Notes: a model not told the origin generated them from the letters alone. 9,854 nt of DNA from Chloroflexota bacterium (GCA_005889395.1 VBFX01000215.1:1-9854), one strand, 5' to 3'; numbered from the stretch's first letter, positions 1-6,909 are shown. Numbers and translations: made by a program.

Positions 1-972
1 GACGCTGAAGCTCGGTGGATAGGTATCCGGGCCGGCCGGCACCCCGGGGAGGATCTGACCCTCCGACATCGACTCCTTCATCACGGCCTTCCATGTCGAT
101 CCGTCCACGGTGGCGTAGGCGATATACGGGCTGTGGCTCATGCCGCTCAATCCTCCAAGGAACAGCACCCAGAGCGCGCGCGGCGCGGCGCACTGGATGA
201 GCGTTGCCTGCGGCAGGCCAGGCTGCGGGTCGGGCCGCTGCAGCACCTTGCTCCAGTTGTGCCCCAGGTCGGTATTCCGATAGATATACACGCCTTCAGG
301 GGTGCCGATCCATCCCTGGGCCGGGTCGCTGAAGCACACCGTTTGCGGATTCGATGGGCCGTCGAGCGTTGACCAGGTCAGCCCGCCGTCGTAGGTGAAA
401 ACGAGGGTGGCGCCCTCCTGGGGAATCAACCATCCATGGATCTGCTGCGGGTCGCTTCCCCCCGCGATCCCCCAGCCCTGCGTGGCAGTCGCAAAGTGGA
501 TCGAGCGAAGCGGCACTCGCGGCTCGCCCAGCTGGCGCCAGGTCCGGCCGCCGTCGGCGGTGCCAAGCAGGGTTCGCGTAGCGACCGACCAGCCGGTGGT
601 GGCGCTGATGAAGTCCACGCCGACGAACTCCTCGGTCGATGCGTACTGCTTCGTCCAGTGCGTGGCGTCGCTGGTGGCAAAGATCGCGTGGGCCCCGACA
701 GCCCAGCCGATCCGCGGCCCAACCATCTGGATGGCGGCCAGCGCCGGCACGAAGCCGGGATCGACGCCCGACGGCGTTACTGTCGGCGTTGGCGAGGCTG
801 ACTCACTGGCTGAAGACGTCGGCGACGGCGACGCCTCGGAAGAGGGAGAAGCGGTCCGGGTGGAGGTTGGCGAAGGCTTCGCCGCGGCTGCCGTGCATCC
901 GCCCAGGATGGTGGCGATCGCGATGACCCCCACGCCACGGGCGATTCGTCGAGACCGTGTCGCTACCGCCAT
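1..972 (-). CDS. Secreted lipoprotein with Asp-box (BNR-like) repeats, partial at the left edge
   Basis: An open frame of 324 codons runs from an ATG at 972 to the window edge without a stop, so the C-terminus is missing. Residues 1-25 form a lipoprotein signal peptide: basic start (RSRRIAR), hydrophobic core (VGVIAIATI), then the lipobox LGGC with the acylated Cys at 26. Residues 27-68 are a low-complexity Ser/Thr/Pro/Ala linker. The rest resembles sialidase/Ycf48-like beta-propeller repeats: Asp-box-type motifs TADGGRTW (138-145), TYDGGLTW (193-200), NTDLGHNW (233-240) and a degenerate TVDGSTW (288-294), plus recurring GW motifs at 89, 127, 166 and 220. I infer an outward-facing, membrane-anchored propeller. 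Asp-boxes are structural and do not prove sialidase activity, and I see no catalytic signature in the visible part. It is divergent from the ClgR-like gene and may share its operator. An AGGAGG lies about 21 nt upstream of the ATG, too far for a normal ribosome binding site. Confidence 0.85.
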   Translation of the reverse strand, partial: MAVATRSRRIARGVGVIAIATILGGCTAAAAKPSPTSTRTASPSSEASPSPTSSASESASPTPTVTPSGVDPGFVPALAAIQMVGPRIGWAVGAHAIFATSDATHWTKQYASTEEFVGVDFISATTGWSVATRTLLGTADGGRTWRQLGEPRVPLRSIHFATATQGWGIAGGSDPQQIHGWLIPQEGATLVFTYDGGLTWSTLDGPSNPQTVCFSDPAQGWIGTPEGVYIYRNTDLGHNWSKVLQRPDPQPGLPQATLIQCAAPRALWVLFLGGLSGMSHSPYIAYATVDGSTWKAVMKESMSEGQILPGVPAGPDTYPPSFSV

Positions 973-1032
973 GCCTATAGGACGAGCCCAGTGCCTCCTG
1001 GCATGCACCGTGCAAGCCGGTCAAGAACGTGA

Positions 1033-1039
1033 TACTATA
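1033..1039. promoter_or_regulatory. Candidate bidirectional -10 element
   Basis: On the plus strand TACTAT (1033-1038) is a 4/6 match to the sigma-70 -10 consensus, 13 nt before the regulator ATG. On the minus strand the overlapping TATAGT (1039-1034) is a 5/6 match, facing the lipoprotein gene. This is the AT-richest spot in an otherwise GC-rich gap. I could not identify a convincing -35 box for either direction, so the promoter call is an inference from position and base composition. Confidence 0.4.
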
Positions 1040-1050
1040 CGCCCACGGCA
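1040..1050 (+). promoter_or_regulatory. ClgR-box-like site 1 (10/11 match)
   Basis: CGCCCACGGCA matches the actinobacterial ClgR core CGCYNANRGCG, as I recall it, at every constrained position except the last base (A for G). It lies immediately downstream of the candidate -10 and upstream of the ATG at 1052. Together with site 2 it belongs to a 20-bp-spaced direct repeat (ATACGCCCAC at 1037-1046, ATACGCTCAC at 1057-1066). Confidence 0.45.
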
Positions 1051-1051
1051 T

Positions 1052-1480
1052 ATGCCATACGCTCACAGCGAAAACGCGAGTTCGATTCGAGTTGCGCTCG
1101 GTAACCTACTTCGCCGGCGCCGAGAAGAAGCGGAGCGGTCCCTGAGCGAGCTGGCAGAGGCCGCCGAGCTGTCGCCCGCGTATCTCTCCGAGCTCGAGCG
1201 GGGCCTCAAGGACGTGTCGTCCGAGCGCCTGCTCGCCATCGCGCGAGCCCTGGAAGTCCCGGTCGCCGAGCTGTACCTTGACCTGGCGAGATCCCTTGGG
1301 AGTCACGCCGCGAGGGAGCAGCGGCGCAGCTGGCCCGAGGACCCCCGAGCGCAGCTCCAGATCGCGACCCAGAACCTTCGTCCGCAAGCTCTGAGGAGCG
1401 TTGCCCATTTCAGTTTGTATCTGGCCGCCACACAGGCAACACCGGCCCGGCGGCGAATCGGATTCACCGTAGACCGTTAA
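1052..1480 (+). CDS. XRE-family transcriptional regulator, ClgR-like
   Basis: This 142-residue protein carries a lambda-repressor/Cro-type helix-turn-helix at about residues 13-76. The stretch around the recognition helix (SPAYLSELERGLKDVSSERL, residues 41-60) closely resembles actinobacterial ClgR proteins, whose consensus here is YLSE(I/L)ERG.K..SSE.L. ClgR controls clpP and related protease genes. The tail (about 85-142) is basic, probably helical, and unassigned; it lacks the AA C-terminus that makes Streptomyces ClgR a Clp substrate and ends in VDR. ATG 1052 is chosen because the HTH starts soon after and no other ATG, GTG or TTG lies in frame before it; an upstream in-frame ATG at 971 would add 27 residues unlike an HTH protein. 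There is no clear Shine-Dalgarno. The ATG lies inside a perfect 10-bp palindrome (GGCATATGCC, 1047-1056). Its stop codon overlaps the clpP ribosome binding site, indicating an operon. ClgR orthology is inferred; XRE family is certain. Confidence 0.85.
   Translation: MPYAHSENASSIRVALGNLLRRRREEAERSLSELAEAAELSPAYLSELERGLKDVSSERLLAIARALEVPVAELYLDLARSLGSHAAREQRRSWPEDPRAQLQIATQNLRPQALRSVAHFSLYLAATQATPARRRIGFTVDR
1060..1070 (+). promoter_or_regulatory. ClgR-box-like site 2 (perfect core match)
   Basis: CGCTCACAGCG matches the ClgR core CGCYNANRGCG at all constrained positions and is flanked by A and AA as in the longer consensus. It overlaps codons 3-7 of the regulator gene if that starts at 1052. 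Its centre is 20 bp, about two helical turns, from site 1, so two dimers would sit on the same DNA face. A site downstream of the promoter fits autorepression better than activation. In GC-rich DNA I would expect about one chance match per 10 kb, so the position and pairing carry most of the weight. Confidence 0.5.
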
Positions 1481-1485
1481 GGAGG
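1479..1485 (+). promoter_or_regulatory. Strong Shine-Dalgarno of clpP
   Basis: AAGGAGG lies 5 nt before the clpP ATG and begins within the TAA stop (1478-1480) of the regulator gene. It is the strongest ribosome binding site in the window, fixes the clpP start and suggests translational coupling to the regulator. Confidence 0.85.
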
Positions 1486-1490
1486 AATTC

Positions 1491-2150
1491 ATGGCCCTCG
1501 TTCCCAGCGTCATCGAGAGCACCGCGCGCGGCGAGCGTGCTTACGACATCTACTCCCGCTTGCTGCGCGACCGCATCATCTTTCTCGGCAGCGAGATCGA
1601 TGATGACGTCGCCAACCTGGTGATCGCGCAGCTGCTCTTCCTCGACAGCGAGGATCCGGAGAAGGAGATCAGCATTTACATCAACAGCCCGGGAGGCTCG
1701 CTTTCGGCGGGACTCGCGATCTACGACACGATGCGCTACGTGCATCCCCCGGTGAGCACCCTGTGCACCGGGATGGCCGCCAGCGCCGCCTCATTGATCC
1801 TGGTCGGCGGTACCAAGGGCAAGCGGCTCTCGTTGCCGCATTGCCAGATCGTCTTGCACCAGCCCAGTGGTGGCATGCGGACCTCACAGGCGACGGACAT
1901 CGAGATCCATGCCCGCGAGATCCTCCGGCTGCGGGAGATCATCGTCGGCATCTACGCGCAGCGCACGGGGCGCTCGACGGAACAGGTCGAGCGCGACATC
2001 GAGCGCGACTTCTTCATGACGCCGGCGATGGCGAAGGACTACGGCCTCATCGACGCGATCATCGAACCCTCGGTGAAGTCGCTCGGGGTTGGCCATTCGC
2101 CAAACGGCCACTCGGCGTTAACGGCCCCTGGAGTCACGCCGGGCAGCTAG
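1491..2150 (+). CDS. clpP: ATP-dependent Clp protease proteolytic subunit
   Basis: ClpP forms the tetradecameric serine-protease barrel that works with ClpX/ClpC-type unfoldases in cytoplasmic protein turnover. The 219-residue product shows the whole family pattern: INSPGGS at 64-70, nucleophile Ser98 in GMAAS, His123 in VLHQPSGG, and Asp173 in ERDFF, completing the Ser-His-Asp triad. The N-terminus (VIESTARGERAYDIYSRLL) is typical and needs little or no propeptide removal. The body ends near residue 194; the last 25 residues are a Gly/Ser/Pro/His-rich tail beyond the usual length of about 200. No unfoldase or second clpP is in the window. It is probably co-transcribed with the ClgR-like gene. 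Identification is secure. Confidence 0.97.
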   Translation: MALVPSVIESTARGERAYDIYSRLLRDRIIFLGSEIDDDVANLVIAQLLFLDSEDPEKEISIYINSPGGSLSAGLAIYDTMRYVHPPVSTLCTGMAASAASLILVGGTKGKRLSLPHCQIVLHQPSGGMRTSQATDIEIHAREILRLREIIVGIYAQRTGRSTEQVERDIERDFFMTPAMAKDYGLIDAIIEPSVKSLGVGHSPNGHSALTAPGVTPGS

Positions 2151-2193
2151 GCTACCGCCGGCAACAAGCGGCCAAGCCGTAGCATGGCTGGCG

Positions 2194-3786
2194 ATGTCCC
2201 CTGGCGAATGGTGGCGCGAGGGCGTGATCTACCAGGTCTACCCGCGCTCGTTCCAGGACTCGAACGGCGACGGCGTCGGTGACCTGCGCGGCGTGATCGG
2301 TCGACTCGACTACCTGCAGTGGCTGGGCGTCGATGCCATCTGGCTGAACCCGATCACGGTCTCGCCGGACGCTGATGTTGGCTACGACGTCGCCGACTAT
2401 TGCGGGGTGCAGCCGGTTTTCGGCGACCTGGCCACGGCCGATGCGCTGATCACGGAAGCGGCAAAGCGCGACATCAAGATCGTGCTCGACATCGTGCCCA
2501 ACCACAGCAGTGATCGGCACCCGTGGTTCATTGACGCGCGATCCTCTCGCGCGGCCGCCCATCGCGATTGGTACGTCTGGGCCGATCCCAAGCCGGATGG
2601 CAGCCCGCCGAATAACTGGTTGAGTGCCTTTGGCGGGCCGGCCTGGACGCTCGACGCGCGCACGGGTCAGTACTACCTGCACAACTTTCTTCCGGAGCAA
2701 CCGGATCTCAACTGGTGGAACCCGGCCGTTCGTGACGCCTTCGACAAGATCTACCGCTTCTGGTTCGACCGCGGCGTCGCCGGCTTCCGGATCGACGTCG
2801 CCCAGGGCATCGTCAAAGACCGCGAGCTGCGTGACAACCCGCCGGCGACTGCCGACGATCCCCCCCACGTGCAGCTCTATGGCCAGCGGGCCATCTACAA
2901 CATGGAACGGCCCGAGGTCCATGACGTGCTTCGTCGCTGGCGCTCGCTGGCGAACGGGTACTCGCCACCGCGCGTCCTGATCGGCGAAACCTATGTGCTC
3001 GACATCCGAAGCATGGGGCGCTTCTACGGGCAGGGTGACCAGTTGCACCTGGCGTTCAACTTCAGCTACGTGCACGTCCCCTTCGAGGCCACTGCGCTGG
3101 CGCGGGTGGTCGCCGAGAGCGAGGCGGTCATCCCAGCAGGAGGCTGGCCGGTGTGGACAGTTTCCAACCACGACGTGCCTCGTGTGATGAGCCGCTGGGC
3201 GGGCGGTGATGAGCGAAAGCTTCGGCTCGCGCTGCTGAGCCTGCTCACCCTGCGAGGCACGCCCGTCCTGTACTACGGCGATGAGATCGGCATGCCCAAC
3301 ACGCCCCTCCGCAAATCGGACCTGCAGGATCCACTCGGCAAGCGCTACTGGCCAGCGCCTCGCGGACGCGATCCCGAGCGGACCCCGATGCACTGGGCTG
3401 ATGCGCCCGGCGGCGGGTTCACGAAGTCGGGCGCACGGCCCTGGCTCCCGCTCGGCGACGTCGCGTCGCGCAACGTCGAGGATCAGCGCCGCGATCCATC
3501 CTCGACGTTGAATTTCGTCCGCGACCTCATCGCGGCGCGCCGTGTCCGTCCCGAGTTGCGCGGTGGTTCCTATATGGCGCTGTCCTCAGCGACCGGCGTC
3601 TGGGCGTGGCAGCGAGGTCGCGATACGTCAATCGCCCTCAACCTCTCGGACGAGCGCGCGTCCGTCCCTGCGATTCGCGGCACTGTGGTCATCAGCACGA
3701 CGCGCTCCCGCGACGGCGATCGGGTCGATGGCGAGATAACGCTCGATCCCTGGGAGGGAGCCATATGTTCCTCGGCATCGACCTAG
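2194..3786 (+). CDS. GH13 alpha-glucosidase (oligo-1,6-glucosidase/AglA type)
   Basis: This 530-residue glycoside hydrolase should release glucose from the non-reducing ends of alpha-glucosides. All GH13 landmarks are present: the opening WWREGVIYQVYPRSFQDSNG, DIVPNHSSDRHPWF (His104), QPDLNWW (169-175, typical of the oligo-1,6-glucosidase group), nucleophile Asp201 in GFRIDVA, acid/base Glu265 in LIGE, and transition-state Asp327 in NHD. A beta-sandwich domain C follows (about 440-530). There is no signal peptide, so it is probably cytoplasmic. Val202 next to the nucleophile is associated with alpha-1,6 preference in isomaltases, but many GH13 enzymes with GFRIDVA have broader or alpha-1,4 activity, so the linkage is open. 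The start is the ATG just before the conserved WW; no good Shine-Dalgarno is visible. It lies 43 nt after clpP, and its last 22 nt overlap the start of the kinase gene, indicating translational coupling. Confidence 0.93.
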   Translation: MSPGEWWREGVIYQVYPRSFQDSNGDGVGDLRGVIGRLDYLQWLGVDAIWLNPITVSPDADVGYDVADYCGVQPVFGDLATADALITEAAKRDIKIVLDIVPNHSSDRHPWFIDARSSRAAAHRDWYVWADPKPDGSPPNNWLSAFGGPAWTLDARTGQYYLHNFLPEQPDLNWWNPAVRDAFDKIYRFWFDRGVAGFRIDVAQGIVKDRELRDNPPATADDPPHVQLYGQRAIYNMERPEVHDVLRRWRSLANGYSPPRVLIGETYVLDIRSMGRFYGQGDQLHLAFNFSYVHVPFEATALARVVAESEAVIPAGGWPVWTVSNHDVPRVMSRWAGGDERKLRLALLSLLTLRGTPVLYYGDEIGMPNTPLRKSDLQDPLGKRYWPAPRGRDPERTPMHWADAPGGGFTKSGARPWLPLGDVASRNVEDQRRDPSSTLNFVRDLIAARRVRPELRGGSYMALSSATGVWAWQRGRDTSIALNLSDERASVPAIRGTVVISTTRSRDGDRVDGEITLDPWEGAICSSAST

Positions 3787-5133
3787 GCACCAGCTCGCTC
3801 AAAGCGCTCGTGCCCGCAGGCGTGGTGGCACGCCGCCGGAACCGCCGTGCGCGAAGCGACTGGTGCGCATGCGCCGGAGGTCGCGGCAGTCGGCCTCTGC
3901 GGCCAAATGCATGGCGTCGTACTCAGCGACGATGCCGGCGAACCCCTTCGTCCGGCGATCCTCTGGGCCGACGGTCGCGCCCGCCGGCAGCTCGAGGCCT
4001 ACAACGCGCTGGGCGGCGAGCGGCGGCGCCAGCTAGCAAATCCGCCCGCGACCGGAATGGCGGGCCCAACCCTGATCTGGCTGCGCGACAACGAACGGCA
4101 GACGTACCGCCGGGCGCACTGGGCCCTGCAGCCGAAGGACTGGCTGCGGTTGCGCCTCATCCACGAGGCAGCGACCGAGCCGAGCGACGCATCCGCCACA
4201 TTGCTCTACGACCTGACGACCGACTACTGGGCCAAGGACGTCATCGACGAGCTCGACCTGCGCATCGACTTCCTGGCGCCCATCCGGGAGTCCGTGGAGA
4301 TTTGCGGCGTGCTCGCGGCTGAGGCGGCAGCCCACCTGGGGATCCGTCCCAACCTTCCGGTGGTCGGCGGCGCCGCCGACGCCGCGGCCGCGGCGCTCGC
4401 GGGTGGCTTGCTCGATCCGGGGCCGGTGCAGCTGACGATCGGTAGCGGGGCGCAGGTGGTGGCGCCGCGCGATCGGCTGGCCATCGATGCCACCGCTCGA
4501 ACGCATCTCTTCCGCGCGGCCGCGCCCGACCGCTGGTACGCGATGGCAGCGATGCAAAATGCGGGCATCGCGCTGGAGTGGGTCCGCGCCACGCTCGGCG
4601 CGACCTGGGATCAGGTCTACGCGGAGGCGTTCGCCGTCCCGGCGGGCGCTGAGGGTTTGGTGTTCCTTCCTTACCTCACCGGCGAGCGGACCCCCTACTT
4701 CGACCCGCTCGCCAGAGGCGCCTGGATCGGACTTCGTCTCAACCATTCCCGCGGCCACCTCCTACGTGCCGCGCTCGAGGGGGTCGCGTTTGCCGTGCGG
4801 CAGGGACTCGAGGCGTTGCTCGCGACGGGCGTGGCGGCGACCGAGCTGCGACTCGCCGGCGGTGGCTCCTTCAATCCGCGCTGGCGGCAGCTGCTCGCTG
4901 ACGTTCTCGAGCAGCCGTTGCTGGCAACCGCGACCGCCACCAGCTCGGCACTCGGTGCCGCGCTCCTCGCCGGTATTGGCTTCGGCGCCTGGCCGGATGC
5001 GCAGCGGGTTGCGGCGTTGGCGGCGCCGCCGGAACTGGTCGCGACGCCCGGATCGGCGACTGAGGCGTACGAGGCAGCCTACCTGCGCTACCGGCAACTC
5101 TATCTTCCTATCGCCGCCGCGCTTTCGGGTTAG
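3765..5133 (+). pseudogene. xylB: Xylulokinase-like FGGY carbohydrate kinase, broken by an internal out-of-frame deletion
   Basis: FGGY kinases phosphorylate sugars with ATP; this one looks like xylulokinase. The gene begins at ATG 3765 with the ATP-binding start FLGIDLGTSSLKALV (to 3812). The sequence then jumps to another frame reading PQAWWHAAGTAVREATG from 3814, matching the PEQWWQAT region of E. coli XylB. About 28 residues between them, including the conserved PxPxWxEQD stretch, are missing, a loss of about 83 nt. The rest is intact to 5133: GLCGQMHG, RPAILWADGRA, the catalytic-type Asp in VVGGAADAA (codon near 4378), TIGSGAQ, YLTGERTPYFDP, and a complete C-terminal FGGY domain. The longest conventional ORF starts at GTG 3847 and lacks the N-terminal phosphate-binding motif, so its product would probably be inactive. 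The broken frame is also the upstream glucosidase frame. Real pseudogene and assembly error are both possible. Family is certain; substrate is inferred. Confidence 0.85.
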
Positions 5134-5996
5134 GTCCAGCCGGTGCGGCGCTTCAGCCACTCGAGGGCGGGCCGCCCCTGGTCGCGCTGAAAGGCCCGCA
5201 CCGTCGGGAGGCCGGGCGGTGGCGGGAGGCGTGACCCCCGGATCATGAATCCCGCGACGGCAGCAACGACGGCGGTGACTGCCGCAGCCGGCGCCCGCCG
5301 TCCGAGTGAGTGCCCGTCGAAGATCTCCCAGGGTCTGGGACCGCCTTGCATGGCGACGCTTGGCAACATGAAGAGCAAGTCGACCCACGGCGCTCCGAGA
5401 CTGGCCCACGGCCAGTCGATGAAGAATACCCGGGAGGGCGTGAGCAGAATGTTGTCGGCGCGCACGTCCGCATGCAGCAGCGATGCTCCAGAGGCGGCAT
5501 CCGCGGAAGCCGCCTCGAGAGCCACCAGCTCGCCAAGGTGCTGCTGAGCCCAGGGATCGACCCCTCGCAGGTCGTCCTGGCCGGACTCGACGCCCGCCGC
5601 CAGCCGTTGCCAGCCCGTAAAGACGTTGGGCATCAGCTCGCCCACCGGTTCCACGCCGATGGGGGCCGGCGTCAGGCCCGCGCTCAACTCCTCGATGGCG
5701 CGCAGGACCAGATCAAGCTCCGCTGGTTGCCACGGCGTTCGCGGCGTTGCCCCATCGATGTCTTCGAACATCAGCGCGATCCAATCACCCTCGTCGTAGA
5801 CATCGAGAAAGCGCGGTGTGGGCACCGACGCCGGCAGAGCGGCCGCGATGCGAGCCTCGCGCCGGTGCATCCCGGGCGAATCCGGATTGATCGACCCGCT
5901 CGCAGCCTTGACGAAAACCCGGCGGCCGTCGGCCAGCACGAGCCGGGCGGCGACCCCGGGCGAGAACCCGCCCGGCTGCGTTGCCGCCGCCACCAC
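5130..5996 (-). CDS. Aminoglycoside-phosphotransferase (APH) family kinase
   Basis: This protein-kinase-like small-molecule phosphotransferase (288 residues from GTG 5996) has PGGFSPG at 8-14 as the nucleotide loop, VFVK with Lys30, the catalytic Brenner motif HADVRADNILL (His175, Asp177, Asn182) and the metal-binding DWPWA (Asp194), followed by GAPWVDLLFMLPS. Members phosphorylate diverse small molecules, and nothing here shows a drug-resistance role. The start is uncertain: homology seems to extend about 15 codons upstream (RIKRALEERVGAR, to about 6035), where no ATG, GTG or TTG exists in frame, although ATT (6047) and CTG (6065) do. GTG 5996 follows a GAGGAAAGG at about 12 nt and avoids overlapping the divergent transporter gene. 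The 3' end overlaps the kinase stop by 4 nt (TTAG, 5130-5133), tail to tail. The gene looks intact, unlike both neighbours. Confidence 0.85.
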   Translation of the reverse strand: MVAAATQPGGFSPGVAARLVLADGRRVFVKAASGSINPDSPGMHRREARIAAALPASVPTPRFLDVYDEGDWIALMFEDIDGATPRTPWQPAELDLVLRAIEELSAGLTPAPIGVEPVGELMPNVFTGWQRLAAGVESGQDDLRGVDPWAQQHLGELVALEAASADAASGASLLHADVRADNILLTPSRVFFIDWPWASLGAPWVDLLFMLPSVAMQGGPRPWEIFDGHSLGRRAPAAAVTAVVAAVAGFMIRGSRLPPPPGLPTVRAFQRDQGRPALEWLKRRTGWT

Positions 5997-6046
5997 GCGT
6001 GCGCCGACCCTTTCCTCGAGAGCGCGCTTGATCCGCCAATGCGCAA

Positions 6047-6052
6047 TAAGAT
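6047..6052 (+). promoter_or_regulatory. Candidate -10 for a leaderless transporter transcript
   Basis: TAAGAT (4/6 match to TATAAT) ends 7 nt before ATG 6060, the spacing expected when transcription starts at or next to the start codon. No Shine-Dalgarno precedes that ATG. On the opposite strand the overlapping TATCTT (6053-6048) could be the -10 of the APH gene. No good -35 is visible in either direction. Confidence 0.35.
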
Positions 6053-6059
6053 AAGGCCG

Positions 6060-6906
6060 ATGCAGCTCGCCCCCGTGGGCTCCAGCGCCGCCGCTCGAAT
6101 TCGGCTGGCTCTCCTTCTCACCACCACCGTGCTGGTGGTCGAGGTGGTGGGAGGCCTGTTCGCGCACAGCCTGGCCCTGCTCAGCGATGCCGGTCACGTC
6201 GTGACCGACCTGGTGGTGCTGGCGCTTTCGGCATTCGCACTCCGCCAGGTCCAACGTCCCGCCACCGCCCGGCGCACCTTCGGCTATCAGCGCGTGGGGA
6301 TCCTCGTGGCGCTCGTGAATGCGCTGCTGCTCGGGGCGATCGTCGTTGGGATCGTCATCGAGGCCGTCCGCCGGCTGCAAGATCCCGGCGAAGTGCGCGG
6401 GGGACTGATGGCCGCGGCCGCCGTCGTCGGGCTGCTCATTTCGTTGCTCATCGCCCGCTCGTTGCAACCCCTCGAGCGCGATCTCACCGTGAAGAGCGCG
6501 TTGATGCACATCTGGGGCGATGCCTGGGCGTCGGGCGGCATCATCGTCGCCGGACTGGTGATCGCTGTGACCAACTGGCTCGCGATCGATTCACTGCTGA
6601 GCATCGCCATCGCCGCGCTCATCGCCTGGAGCGCGTGGCGGGTTCTCTCAGCGGCGATCGACATCTTGATGGAGTCGACGCCACCGGACTTGCCACCTGC
6701 TGATCGATGATCAGCGCGTCACCCAGGCGCAGGATATCCTCGCTGAAGTTCGCGAGGTGCTGGCACACGAGTTCGGAATCGAGCACACCACGATCCAATT
6801 CGAAAGCCTGGTGTGCCGGCCGGGAGATGTCTTCTGCGTGCAACCAGAAGGGCATCCACATACCGACGATGCCCATGACCGGATGACGCGTCGAGCCGCC
6901 GGCTAG
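6060..6906 (+). pseudogene. CDF-family divalent cation efflux transporter, broken by an internal out-of-frame deletion
   Basis: CDF proteins (CzcD/ZitB type) export Zn2+ or similar ions in exchange for protons across the inner membrane. The first frame (6060-6710, 216 residues) holds six membrane segments and both halves of the metal site: His46 and Asp50 in LLSDAGHVVTD (TM2), His150 and Asp154 in HIWGD (TM5). It reaches ILMESTPPDL, the normal exit from TM6, then stops at 6708-6710 after a few out-of-frame residues. The end of the cytoplasmic domain continues in another frame from 6691: CHLLIDDQ, then VTQAQDILAEV, FGIEHTTIQFES and a Cys/His-containing tail to the TAG at 6904-6906. About 34 residues, including the conserved HDLHVW-type segment, are missing relative to B. 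subtilis CzcD (about 104 nt). A start at ATG 6039 is also possible. A product lacking the cytoplasmic domain might still fold, since some CDFs lack it. Metal specificity cannot be read. Confidence 0.83.
6700..6714. repeat. Perfect inverted repeat at the transporter deletion junction
   Basis: CTGATC-GAT-GATCAG is a 6-bp stem with a 3-nt loop, 7 nt downstream of the point where the transporter changes frame. It encodes the conserved LIDDQ of the cytoplasmic domain, so it may be only a coding coincidence. It is recorded because hairpins can promote deletion or break assembly. Confidence 0.4.
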
Positions 6907-6909
6907 CTG

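Noticed and set aside
395..1480. A 361-codon plus-strand frame that would extend the regulator far upstream
   Set aside because: The upstream two-thirds is antisense to the lipoprotein gene and resembles no protein. The HTH protein begins naturally at ATG 1052.
2151..2183. Inverted repeat GCTAC/GTAGC in the gap after clpP as a terminator or attenuator
   Set aside because: A 5-bp stem with a 23-nt loop and no T-tract is expected by chance.
2152..3393. A 413-codon minus-strand frame opposite the glucosidase, and a 432-codon plus-strand frame (8438-9736) opposite the fusion gene
   Set aside because: Both are long open frames caused by high GC in mirror phase to strong genes, without recognisable domains.
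3765..3850. Programmed ribosomal frameshift in the kinase gene
   Set aside because: About 28 conserved residues are missing, so a frame change alone would not restore the protein; no slippery heptamer is evident at the junction.
5130..5996. Antibiotic-resistance gene (aminoglycoside phosphotransferase)
   Set aside because: Only fold-level APH motifs are seen. The family is broad, and neither the context nor mobile elements suggest resistance.
5130..6509. A 459-codon minus-strand extension of the APH protein, with a His/Gly/Arg-rich N-terminal part
   Set aside because: Residues before the APH fold are antisense to the transporter's membrane segments and show the biased composition of a shadow frame.
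5310..6710. A 466-codon plus-strand frame covering the APH region and transporter
   Set aside because: The first 250 codons are antisense to the APH gene. The transporter homology starts only at about 6039-6060.
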